From positions 152,148,284 to 152,212,283 of the forward strand of contig NC_030679.2 of NCBI RefSeq assembly GCF_000004195.4: a stretch of DNA of 64,000 nucleotides. Reading direction: 5' to 3'. The translations under genes and the position numbers were made by a program. The DNA is from Xenopus tropicalis (taxonomy: Eukaryota; Chordata; Amphibia; Anura; Pipidae). The notes under the pieces were generated by a model. That model made no database searches and was not told the DNA's origin. It was given only the letters and a program-made list of their open reading frames with translations. This document shows, in pieces, positions 23,198 to 34,600 of the stretch; position 1 is the first letter of the stretch, and each line of letters begins with the position of its first letter.

Positions 23198-25180
23198 TTG
23201 GTTGCTAGGGAGCTACAGGCCCTAGCTCAACTAAAAGGTGACGAATCGATAGTTATTAAGAATGCAGACAAGGGAGGAATGATTGTGGTCATGGATGCCG
23301 CAGCCTATAGAACTGAAGCAATGCGGCAGTTAAGGGATATTACCACCTATCAAAAGCTACGTTCAAATCCCTCTATAATCTTTAAGAATGAACTTGAGAC
23401 ATTGGTCTCTAATGCACAGTCTAACGGAGTCATCAGTTTGAGGGTTAAAAACTATTTAATCCCTAGTGAAACAAAAACTCCCATTTTTTATCATCTGCCT
23501 AAGGTGCATAAAGTTGAGTGCCCACCGGTGGGGAGGCCCATAGTGTCAGGTATACAGTCTCTTAATGAGAGGTTATCGGAGTATATTGATATTCTATTAC
23601 AACCTTTGGTTACACGTTTGGCATCTTATGTACAAGACACTAAGCACATTTTACAAATACTTAATGATTGTCAATGGCACTCTTCATATTCTTGGGGCAC
23701 GGTGGATGTCACATCTCTTTATTCCTGTATCCCACATGATAGGGGTCTACGTGCAGTTTCTTATCATCTGGATAGGTACAGCACGTATGATAGCCTTTTG
23801 AAAGACTTTATTTTGGATGCCATTTCTCATTTGTTAACACATAATTTTTTTAAGTTTGATGGTAATTTCTACCTCCAAAGATGTGGGACGTCCATGGGTG
23901 CCAAATTTGCGCCATCTTATGCCAACCTCTACATGGGTTGGTGGGAGGAGTCCCACATCTTTGGAGGTGATTCACCTTTTTTGTCTCACGTTGTGGTGTA
24001 TAAAAGATATGTGGACAATCTTATCTTTATTTGGAAGGACACTGAGAGCACATTCTCACAGTTTGTAGATCATTTGAACAATAATGAGTTGAATTTAAAG
24101 TTCACTAGCAATTTTAGCTCTACCAATATCACGTTTTTGGACCTCGAGTTAAGAGGGTTTGGTACACATATTGAGACTGACACATATAGGAAACCATGTT
24201 CAGGGAACTCACTTTTGAGGGCAGATTCATGTCACCCTAGTCACCTTTTTAAGGGCATCCCTTTAGGTCAATTTCTTAGATTGAGAAGAAATTGCAGTAC
24301 GGATGAGGCCTTTGTAAAGCAAGCGTGCCTTTTAAGGGATCGCTTTTTGGAACGGGGCTATACCATGAATCTCCTCATTCCAGCATTTGCAAACTCCTTA
24401 TGCAAGAGTCGTTTAGATTTACTAACGAGAAAATCAATGGATCGGTTAATAACACAAAAAAACAAGAGAATAACAAAAAAACAATCTGTAAGTAATTTTA
24501 ATGTTCCTATTTTCATAACGACATACAGTAGACAGTTTTATGAAATAAAAAATGTTATACAGAAATTTCTACCGGTTTTATATAATGATTCTCAACTTGC
24601 TTCCGTTTTAAAAAATGGATGTAAGTTTGTTACACGCAGAGCTTCAACTTTGGGAAATGTTCTATCCCCGACAATTTAGAAATCAAAATCAGCTAAATCT
24701 ACATGGCTCACGACTTGTGGAACATATCAATGTGGCGCACGGAGGTGCATCACTTGTACACATGTCAATTGCTCTGTAGAATTTGTGAGTTCGGTTACCC
24801 ATAGAACTTTTAAAATGCGATTTTATGCTAATTGCAATACCCATCATGTAGTATATCTATTAACTTGTGCCCGTTGTTCTATTCAGTATGTGGGATGCAC
24901 AATCCGTTCACTGAAGTGTAGAATGCGGGAGCACATTGGACACATAGTGGCAAAGAATGGAAACAGTCCAGTTTCAAGACATTTTATAAATTGTTGCAAT
25001 GGGGATGATTCTTTGTTGCAAATCCAAGTAATAGATAGAATCCTTCCAGATGAGAGAGATAGTGATCTATGGACTAGACTTTTAAGAGCAGAAGTTAAAT
25101 GGATTTTTCTTTTGGGCACTCGCCATCCACATGGTTTAAACTCTGCTTTTGACATTAACTGTTATGTACCTCCTAAATAA
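23198..25180 (+). pseudogene. Penelope-like RT and GIY-YIG endonuclease pseudogene
   Basis: The open frame begins in flanking DNA (its first few codons lie before the element), so there is no native start. RT motifs are readable: IKNADKGGMIVVMD, the YHLPKVHK region, motif A W-G-T-V-D-V-T-S-L-Y, motif B CGTSMGAKFAPSYANLYMG, and motif C as Y-V-D-N at 24008-24019 instead of Y-x-D-D, so a catalytic aspartate is lost. A TAG at 24677-24679 interrupts the frame. The same frame resumes at once, with a Cys-rich linker (TCGTYQCGARRCITC) and a GIY-YIG domain (VVYLLTCARCSIQYVGCT, an Arg, then MREH), ending at 25180. The lost start, altered motif C and stop together mark it as inactive. Confidence 0.85.
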
Positions 25181-25434
25181 GTGGCTATGGTTAATTGCTT
25201 GTTTCGTTTGTAATCCCACCTTTTTTCGTTCCTCCTTGATTTCTATTGGTTTTAATTGTGTGATGTCACTAATGCATAGACTATTTAAATCTTTTTTCGT
25301 TTGTCCAATATATGCCTATGAATAAGTGCCTAGTGCACGAAACGCGTAAGGCCTCTATGTGTTTTTAAATGGAATGAATAAAGGTTTCTTTTAAATGCCA
25401 TGGCTGTTCCGAGTGCTGACGAAGCCGTTTTTGC
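23217..25434 (+). mobile_element. Penelope-like retroelement, 5'-truncated, with target-site duplication
   Basis: A 2.2-kb insertion bordered by AGCTAC at 23211-23216 and again at 25435-25440. Removing the element and one copy restores a palindromic repeat (GGTTGCTAGG...AACAACC) like intact copies nearby. It holds most of a reverse transcriptase and a GIY-YIG endonuclease in one frame, followed by about 250 bp of 3' sequence. The 5' end, with the RT N terminus, is missing. In Penelope-like elements the RT is related to telomerase and the GIY-YIG domain nicks the target. The family (Neptune-like or other) is not certain. Confidence 0.85.
25315..25350 (+). ncRNA. Degenerate hammerhead-ribozyme-like motif in the Penelope 3' region
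   Basis: The order is CTATGA (one base short of the CTGATGA core), a short gap, GTGC (25326-25329), a five-base loop, GCAC (25335-25338), GAAA (25339-25342), then CGCGTA. This resembles the minimal hammerhead ribozymes known in Penelope-like element LTRs, where GAAACGCGT is a recurrent signature. The core is imperfect here and probably inactive. Fold and activity are inferred. Confidence 0.35.
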
Positions 25435-25440
25435 AGCTAC

Positions 25441-26455
25441 CATAACAACCACTACAAGTGCATGGCTAGTTTAGTATTGACCTGATAAAGGTTTAAAAAT
25501 AAAATCCACCTGAAAATATGCCCAAAACAGAAGCTATCCAATGTGTGATAGGATTGGTACCTGCAAAACATCATATTGTGCAGTTGGTTGCTAGGAACTT
25601 AACCTAGCAACCATTACAAACATGTTAAACTAAGTTTTATTTTAAAAAAAGATTTAAATAAATATCCCTGGCGCAGAAATGACCAATCCATGACCTTGTA
25701 GGTGAGTAACTGGCTGAGAATGGGGCAAATAGTGAATAAATACCCCCCCCCCCCCACATACCCCTCTGTGCAATCAATAGCATTCAGCTAAAAGCAGCGA
25801 CATGCAACTCCCTATTGAGGCCACCAGGTGGCAGCACCCACACTGAGAAACCCACATTGACAGACTAATAGCTCCGCCCACACGGGGGGGAGGCCCTTAC
25901 AATGATTGTTAGTCAATAGCACTTGCCCTAAATCCTCATGGGTGCCCCCCCCCCCCCCCATGTATCTGCCTATAAAGATATTAGATGGAGCCCCCCGGAC
26001 TGTGTATGATTTTTGCCCTTCTACAGACATCAGGGGCAATTCCAACTCCGGCCTGCAGAGTGTGCAAGAGTTCCCGTAGTTACACCTTATACAATCTGCT
26101 AACGAATGGGATAGAGACTGGGGGCTCCCACTTATCCCTATTTACCCCCTGCCCCTTCAGTGGGACCTGGAAATCAAACTGTAAGTACCCCCTGCTCTCT
26201 GAGGAATCTGCCCCACTGCCTGCATGTGCCCCCAGCGCCAAACCTGTACCCTATTACCCCTAGGTAACAGGGCGGCTGCTAGTGCAGGTCTATTTGCCCT
26301 TTACAGCCCCCCAGGAGAGTGACTGCCATGTAAGTACAGGGGCCCAGAGGGGAAGGGCAAACAGAAATTGCACCACTGCATTTATTGATGGCCACCCCTA
26401 TGCTCAGGGGCAAATCCCTAACTGGCATTGACCAGCGGCACCAACATGGTGGATA
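25441..26455. other. Intergenic stretch
   Basis: No gene recognised. It holds an intact 27-base palindrome of the GGTTGCTAGG...CCTAGCAACC family (25586-25612), two long C runs (25743-25757 and 25948-25960) and diverse low-copy sequence. A small open frame at 25985-26263 has no recognisable domain. Confidence 0.5.
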
Positions 26456-28540
26456 TAAACCTGTCCCTTTCCCTTCCCTGCACTGCTGGTTCTGACTCCT
26501 GATACAACTCCCCAATATCCATTCATTCCTCATTCTCACTGGGTTTATAGTTATGTGTAACTGTCACTGTGTCTGTCCCTTCCCCTTCCCTGCACTGCTG
26601 GTTCTGACTCCTGATACAACTCCCCAATATCCATTCATTCCTCATTCTCACTGGGTTTATAGTTATGTGTAACTGTCACTGTGTCTGTCCCTTTCCCTTC
26701 CCTGCACTGCTGGTTCTGACTCCTGATACAACTCCCCAATATCCATTCATCCCTCATTCTCACTGGGTTTATAGTTATGTGTAACTGTCACTGTGTCTGT
26801 CCCTTTCCCTTCCCTGCACTGCTGGTTCTGACTCCTGATACAACTCCCCAATACCCATTCATCCCTCATTCTCACTGGGTTTATAGTTATGTGTAACTGT
26901 CACTGTGTCTGTCCCTTTCCCTTCCCTGCACTGCTGGTTCTGACTCCTGATACAACTCCCCAATACCCATTCATTCCTCATTCTCACTGGGTTTATAGTT
27001 ATGTGTAACTGTCACTGTGTCTGTCCCTTTCCCTTCCCTGCACTGCTGGTTCTGACTCCTGATACAACTCCCCAATACCCATTCATTCCTCATTCTCACT
27101 GGGTTTATAGTTATGTGTAACTGTCACTGTGTCTGTCCCTTTCCCTTCCCTGCACTGCTGGTTCTGACTCCTGATACAACTCCCCAATACCCATTCATTC
27201 CTCATTCTCACTGGGTTTATAGTTATGTGTAACTGTCACTGTGTCTGTCCCTTTCCCTTCCCTGCACTGCTGGTTCTGACTCCTGATACAACTCCCAATA
27301 CCCATTCATTCCTCATTCTCACTGGGTTTATAGTTATGTGTAACTGTCACTGTGTCTGTCCCTTTCCCTTCCCTGCACTGCTGGTTCTGACTCCTGATAC
27401 AACTCCCCAATATCCATTCATTCCTCATTCTCACTGGGTTTTAGTTATGTGTAACTGTCACTGTGTCTGTCCCTTTCCCTTCCCTGCACTGCTGGTTCTG
27501 ACTCCTGATACAACTCCCCAATACCCATTCATCCCTCATTCTCACTGGGTTTATAGTTATGTGTAACTGTCACTGTGTCTGTCCCTTTCCCTTCCCTGCA
27601 CTGCTGGTTCTGACTCCTGATACAACTCCCCAATACCCATTCATCCTCATTCTCACTGGGTTTATAGTTATGTGTAACTGTCACTGTGTCTGTCCCTTTC
27701 CCTTCCCTGCACTGCTGGTTCTGACTCCTGATACAACTCCCCAATACCATTCATTCCTCATTCTCACTGGGTTTATAGTTATGTGTAACTGTCACTGTGT
27801 CTGTCCCTTTCCCTTCCCTGCACTGCTGGTTCTGACTCCTGATACAACTCCCCAATATCCATTCATTCCTCATTCTCACTGGGTTTATAGTTATGTGTAA
27901 CTGTCACTGTGTCTGTCCCTTTCCCTTCCCTGCACTGCTGGTTCTGACTCCTGATACAACTCCCCAATATCCATTTCATTCCTCATCTCTCACTGGGTTT
28001 TATAGTTGATGTGTAACCTAGTCACTAACTGGTCTGGTCCCTTTCCCTTCTGCTGCAACTGCTAGGTTCTGACTCCTTGATACAACTCCCCAATACCCAT
28101 TCATTCCTCGATTACTCACTGGGTTTATTAGTTATGTGTAAACTCGTACACTGTGTCTCTCCCGTTCCATTACCCTGCACATGCTGGTTCTGACTCCTGA
28201 CTACAACTCCCTATAATCCATTGCATTTCCTCATATCTCACTGATGGCTTATATTAGTTATGTGTAACTTCACGTGTGTCTGCACCTTTCCCTTCCCATG
28301 CGACTGCTGGTTCTGACTTCCTGAACAACTCTCCCATACTACTCCATATCATCCCTCATTCTCCAACTGGTTTTATAATGTTTAGTGTAACTGTCACTGT
28401 CCCTTTCCCAATCTCCCCATGCGACTAGCTGGTTTCTGAACTCCTGATAACAACTCCCCTAAAATCCTTACCATCCCTTCATACCCTGTGTACCTGCTCC
28501 CTTCCCTTCCCTGCACTGCTGGTTCTGACTCCCGATACAA
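26455..28540. repeat. 112-bp minisatellite upstream of GIGYF1
   Basis: About 18 copies of a 112-bp unit (CTGTCCCTTTCCCTTCCCTG, CACTGCTGGTTCTGACTCC, CCCATTCATTCCTCATTCTC, TTATAGTTATGTGTAACTG). The first 13 or so copies are nearly identical; those at about 27970-28490 are full of indels. The array ends about 100 bp before the CpG-island promoter. Confidence 0.95.
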
Positions 28541-28544
28541 CTCC

Positions 28545-29130
28545 AACCAATAGAAACGAGTTTGTACGAAGTCATAAAGTTTCCGGAGTCTTGAAGTACA
28601 AAAAAAAAGCCGAAACTCCCCGCTTGGCCCCGCCCTTCCCTTTCCCCGCCCCCGTTGTTTTCATGCGGTCACGTGGTGGGAGCCAGGCCGACCCCGCCCC
28701 CCAGGACAGGACAGACCACGTGACCCCGCGGCCCGGCCGCCATCTTGTTCTGGGTTCCCCGCACACTGAGGAGGTGGCGGAGGCAGCGTGACGTGTCGTG
28801 ACGTAACGAGAAGTATCGCGACCCGGGCGACAGCTGCAGAGAGACGCACGGAGGGTGGGCGCCGGAGAGGGGCCCCTGTGGCAGCGCGGAGACCGCCGGA
28901 AGCGCTGGGGCCTCGGCAGCGACAGAGACGCCTCGGACGGACGCGCAGGGCCTCACGGAGCCGCACAGGCCTCGTACTGAGAGTCGCACCGACCCGCACC
29001 GGCCCCGCACCCACACGCACCCACACAGCGCTACTTACCCACACGCCTCAGCCACCCGTACGGGCCGCCCACACGGACTCCCGCAGCGGCCAATGAGAGG
29101 CCGAGCTTTCCCCTTGCGCTGATAGGCCTG
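28545..29130 (+). promoter_or_regulatory. CpG-island promoter of GIGYF1
   Basis: GC-rich, CpG-dense region without a TATA box. Visible sites are CCAAT (28547-28551), GC boxes (CCCCGCCC runs, 28630-28650), two E-box/USF sites GTCACGTGGT (28668-28677) and CCACGTGAC (28716-28724), a YY1 site GCCGCCATCTTG (28736-28747) and paired CRE-like TGACGTG/TGACGTA (28789-28807). Transcription probably starts shortly after the YY1 site. I could not assign the 5' UTR splicing. One possible donor is GAAAG/GTACGT near 30541; a consensus donor in the opposite orientation at 29031-29036 could serve a divergent transcript. Confidence 0.65.
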
Positions 29131-29600
29131 AGGCGGCCACACACCCTTCTGCCTCTGGGGCCCCCACACACCTACCTGCCTCCTACCCAGGGGCCCCCAC
29201 ACACCTACCTGCCTCCTACCCAGGGGCCCCCACACCCCTATCTGCCTCCTACCCAGGGGCCCCACACCCCTATCTGCCTCCTACCCAGGGGCCCCACACA
29301 TACAACTCCCTACCCAGGGGCCCCACACATACAACTCCCTACCCAGGGGCCCCACACATACAACTCCCTACCCAGGGGCCCCACAGATACAACTCCCTAC
29401 CCAGGGGCCCCACACATACAACTCCCTACCCAGGGGCCCCACACATACAACTCCCTACCCAGGGGCCCCACACATACAACTCCCTACCCAGGGGCCCCAC
29501 ACATAAAACTCCCTACCCAGGGGCCCCACACATACAACTCCCTACCCAGGGGCCCCTCAGAAACCCATAACTCCCTGTGTCCTTACCCAGCAGCCCCTCA
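29130..29600. repeat. 29-bp minisatellite just downstream of the CpG island
   Basis: About 15 units. The first few are of a CACACACCTACCTGCCTCCT form, then uniform 29-bp units of CAGGGGCCCCACACATACAA plus CTCCCTACC. Confidence 0.9.
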
Positions 29601-30955
29601 GAAACCCATAACTCCCTGTATGGTTACCCAGGGGCCTTACATAAAGATCTGACTCCCTGTACCCTTACCCAGTGGCCCCTTAGGAACCTATAACTCCTTG
29701 TAGCCATCCCCAGGGGCCCCATATACAGATATCTGCCAGTATCCATAGTTGGGGGCCCATATAGGGGCAATATCCCTAGAGACCCCCCAGCCTTACAGAG
29801 GGGACACAAGGCCTTACAGAGGGGCAGTGCTGGTAATTACTGCCCCGCCGGGTGTATACAGGGGCAGATACTGGCACATTAGAATGGCAGGCCAGTGAGC
29901 GGGGCACATATATGTAGTATACATGTTTGCACACAGGCTTGACAGGCCACTGTATATCCAAGAGAGATTGTGGGGCAGCTATTGGCCACCCTCTGAGGGC
30001 CCCGTATATGGAACCCGGGGAGCGGCGCATTAAGTAGGGAAACCACAGAGGCCTGACCCCCCCCCCCCCATATATATATATATAAGGTATATAGAGAGGG
30101 CTATAGTCGCGCCAGGCTGGTACCCAGGGGCATCTGCTGAGAAACACGCACATGTTTACAGGACTGGTACTGTCAGTATATGCACATACGGACCGGGCTG
30201 ATACACACTGGGACACGCATGGCACCCAGGAGATTGCAGGGTTAATTACATGTAGTATGAGGTGTGAGTAGCAAGCAACAGGAGGGCCGCGTGTAACCCC
30301 CCCCCCCAGACTAGCGGCCGGCACGGGGCCCAGCTTGTTCCTCTGAAGCCAAGGGATATTGTGTGAAACTTGCACAGAACTTACTGGGATTGGACCCCCA
30401 GGGGCAATAAGATCCTTGTACTGAAGGGCCAACGGCGGCCCCCCTGCAGCTCCTCCCAACCTGCTCATCGCTGCTAGACCGGACAACATTGAGCTCTTAA
30501 AGTGACGGCAAGGGACGTTGCGCCAGCGGCACTATAGAAAGGTACGTTGGCTAAAGCACCCACATGTGTGGCAGGGACATGGTATCCATGGGGGGCACCC
30601 TATTAACCCACTAGCCCCCCAGCATCACTGACTGGCTGCCCCAGGTTGGGTTAGTAGCGCTATAGGCACATCAGGGTGAGTAAGCGCCCCCTCACTTGCC
30701 CTTGCACCCACACACTGGGGCGGATTCTCTGTCCCTTCAACTCACGTGTTAGTAGTGGGGTGCAGGTGTGAGCTAGGGGGGCTCCCCTGCCAGGGATAGG
30801 TTGGGCACAGGGTTGGCATATGGCAGTGGGGCCACAGGAAATACCTATAGATGCCTGGTGTAGTGGGTACATGCCATAACCAATCACCCCTCCAGGACCC
30901 CTGACCCTCAGATTGGTAACCCCACAAGCTGCACCCAAGCATTCATGACCCCCAG
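29600..30955. other. GIGYF1 5' intron or UTR sequence
   Basis: No coding exon recognised. It contains degenerate copies of the preceding repeat, a short TATATATA run (30071-30083), two C homopolymers and a possible noncoding exon ending with GAAAG/GTACGT at about 30541. Confidence 0.4.
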
Positions 30956-31290
30956 GCCCCTGACCCATAGATATGTGACCCCAACTCCTGCACCCTAGGG
31001 TTAGTGACCCCCAGGCCCCTGACCCATAGATATGTGACCCCAACTCCTGCACCCTAGGGTTAGTGACCCCTGACCCATAGATATGTGAGCCCCACAACCT
31101 GCACCCTAGGGTTAGTGACCCCCAGGCCCCTGACCCATAGATATGTGACCCCAACTCCTGCACCCTAGGGTTAGTGACCCCCAGGCCCCTGACCCATAGA
31201 TATGTGACCCCAACTCCTGCACCCTAGGGTTAGTGACCCCTGACCCATAGATATGTGAGCCCCACAACCTGCACCCTAGGGTTAGTGACA
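30955..31290. repeat. 59/48-bp minisatellite
   Basis: Six units of GACCCATAGATATGTGACCC, CAACTCCTGCACCCTAGGGT, TAGTGACCCCCAGGCCCCT. A block of about 180 bp (long, long, short) is duplicated. Each unit holds the palindrome CACCCTAGGGTTAGTG. Confidence 0.9.
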
Positions 31291-31664
31291 GCAGCTTATT
31301 TCTGCGGCTGTCAGTCTGTATTGCCATCAGGTTTGTGCCAGCTTGTTAGTGCCAATGTGCCAGCTTGTTAGTGCCAATGTGCCAGCTTGTTAGTGCCAAT
31401 GTGCCAAGCAAAGGTGCCAATGAGAGAGCAGCACACAAGGTTCGGTTAGATGCCAGTGAGGGGCAGGGCAGTTATGCCTTTCCTACTCCCACCCAGCAGC
31501 CCCTCCAGTGGGCAGAAAGACTATAGGAACATTGCTGCTGTGATGATGGGCCAGTCTGCAGGTGCCTGGGGGGCAGGATATAGGGGCCACAGTGCAAGAA
31601 GCCCCCCCCCCTGCTGTACCCACTGACCCTCTTTCTCTTTCAGGTACCTGAAGACTGAATCATT

Positions 31665-34600
31665 ATGGCTGCAGAAACCCTAAACTTTGGGCCTGAATGG
31701 TGAGTAACATACCCTGCAGCGGGGTTTATATGGGGCCACGGGGGGGGGTATCAGTACAACTGCACCTTTACTGGTGCCTCTTACTGACCCACATACCCAC
31801 AGCTTTGTGCCCGTATGCCCGTTTCTTGCCTGGCCCTGGGATGTGGGATACAGGGAGATGGTTATGTGACCCCCCCTATACATCCTGTCCTGCTGGGGGG
31901 GTCCCATGAAGGTGCCCAGGGAGTGCTTGGTGTGACAGTCCCCTCAGCAGGGCTGGCACCTTATTCCATTGTCAGAGCAGGCACGGGGAGAGAGGCTCGC
32001 CCCACTAGCATGTTACCCCCTAAATCTGTGTGTGAATGGGGAACCTACGGGCAGCTGCACCTTTGGGGGGGGCACATGTTTAGCACCTTCAGGACCCAAT
32101 TGGCACCTTTCCTTTGCTATTATGGGTGGTGGCTGATTTGCTGGCTGCGCTGCCCCCCCCCCATAGAGCAGCGTTTGATTGGGGCAATTTCTCTTGCAGG
32201 CTCAGAGCACTATCCAGTGGGGGCTCCGTGGCCTCCCCACCTCCCTCCCCCGCTATGCCAAAGTATAAACTCGCTGAATATCGCTACGGACGAGAGGAGA
32301 TGTTAGCACTTTATATCAAGGAGAATAAGGTGAGTGCCAACAGGGGGGCGGGTCAAACACCCATATAGTCACTCCCACTTACCCACAATCCCACTTTGCT
32401 TGCCCTCACCCCCATCTGCCCTGTGTCGTTAGGTTCCAGAGGAAATGCAGGACAAGGAATTTGCTGTGATTCTCAATGAGGAGCCCCTGCAGCCTCTGGC
32501 TCTCCTTCCACTCACCGAGGAGGAGCAGGTAATCACTGGCGCAGCCTGGCGGGGGCACCCATGGGTGGGGGTAATTGGGCAGACTGGGGGTTTGTACTCA
32601 TTCTCACTCCTCTCTTTGCAGAGAAACTTCTCCTTGTCAGTGAACAGTGTTCCAGTACTTAGATTAATGGGCAAAGGGGCAGCGCCGCCAACCAGTGGGG
32701 CAGCAAGAGGCAGGGGCACTGCCCGCGGAAGAGGTAATGGCGAGTTGGGTGCAGGGGGGACGCAGGGGCTCAGCGGCTGGAAGGCTGCACTACAGGCTCA
32801 CTTACCTGCTTTTTGTGCTTTGCAGGGCGAGGCCGCGGGGATTCCGCTCTGTACCCACGAACGCTCGACGACCAGGACCCCGGATTTAGCCGGGGCGGCC
32901 GAGAGATTCACCGGAGCCAAAGTTGGGACGACAGGTGAAAGGGATTTGTTAACTTTTTGACATTCACTAACAGTGTAAATGTGCCGGGGGCATTGATTGG
33001 CTCCTACTGCGCCCCCCTCTGTGTGAGCCGATACTGGGCAGAGCGACATTCACTGGCAGGGGAAATGTGCCGGGGGCATTGATTGGCTCCCACTGCGCCC
33101 CCCTCTGTGTGAGCCGATACTGGGCAGAGCGACATTCACTGGCAGGGGAAATGTGCCGGGGGCATTGATTGGCTCCCACTGCGCCCCCCTCTGTGTGAGC
33201 CGATACTGGGCAGAGCGACATTCACTGGCAGGGGAAATGTGCCGGGGGCATTGATTGGCTCCCACTGCGCCCCCTCTGTGTGAGCCGATACTGAGCGACG
33301 TTCGCTGGCAGGGGAAATGTGCCGGGGGCATTGATTGGCTCCCACTGCGCCCCCCTCTGTGTGAGCCGTTACTGAGCGACGTTCGCTGGCAGGGGAAATG
33401 TGCCGGGGGCATTGATTGGCTCCCACTGCGCCCCCTCTGTGTGAGCCGATACTGAGCGACGTTCGCTGGCAGGGGAAATGTGCCGGGGGCATTGATTGGC
33501 TCCCACTGCGCCCCCCTCTGTGTGAGCCGATACTGAGCGACGTTCGCTGGCAGGGGAAATGTGCCGGGGGCATTGATTGGCTCCCACTGCGCCCCCTCTG
33601 TGTGAGCTGATACTGGGCAGAGCAACTGGCAGGGGAAATGTGCCGGGGGCATTGATTGGCTCCCACTGCGCCCCCTCTGTGTGAGCTGATACTGGGCAGA
33701 GCAACTGGCAGGGGAAATGTGCCGGGGGCATTGATTGGCAGAGTTGGATGTTGGAATATGGTTTTGCTCACCAACTTTTCTCATTGCAGGGGGGAGCGGA
33801 GGTTTGAGAAGCCAATTCGGCGAGAGGCTGGTAAGTAATTTCCTGTGCCTGAGCTCTGAGAGCGAGTCCCCTCTGGGCCACCGTAGCCCGATTTCCCTCC
33901 TCAGCCAGACGCAGCCCCCCCCCCCCCCCATCCCATGGAACGTAGAGACATAAGCTCAGCACTAAGAGCGAGTACTCTCTGGGCCACCGTAGCCCTTGTA
34001 ACTAATCACTTCAGCCCTTGGGCCCCACTCTCGCCCATATCCAGAGACTTCCCTCCTCAGCCAGTCCCAACCCCCCCCCCATCCCATGGAATGTAGAGGT
34101 GCCCCTGCGTCCCATTGCTGCCCCTCGCTGCTGCCCCTGCTTCCCATTGCTGCCCCTGCTTCCCATTGCTGCCCCTGCGTCCCATTGCTGCCCCTGCGTC
34201 CCATTGCTGCCCCTGCGTCCCATTGCTGCCCCTGCGTCCCATTGCTGCCCCTGCGTCTCATTGCTGCCCCTGCGTCTCATTGCTGCCCCTGCGTCCCATT
34301 GCTGCCCCTGCGTCCCATTGCTGCCCCTGCGTCTCATTGCTGCCCCTGCGTCTCATTGCTGCCCCTGCGTCTCATTGCTGCCCCTGCGTCCCATTGCTGC
34401 CCCTGCGTCCCATTGCTGCCCCTGCGTCCATTGCTGCCCCTGCGTCCCATTGCATTGCTGCCCCTGCGTCCCATTGCTGCCCCTGCGTCCCATTGCTGCC
34501 CCTGCGTCCCATTGCTGCCCCTGCGTCCCATTGCTGCCCCTGCTTCCCATTGCTGCCCCTGCTTCCCATTGCTGCCCCTGCTTCCCATTGCTGCCCCTCG

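Noticed and set aside
22180..28540. Erythropoietin gene expected near POP7 from mammalian synteny
   Set aside because: No exon resembling EPO was recognised on either strand. The interval is filled by repeats and the Penelope-like element, and EPO diverges too fast to exclude firmly by eye.
30955..31290. Interstitial telomere repeat
   Set aside because: GGGTTAG occurs once per 48-59 bp unit, not as tandem TTAGGG.
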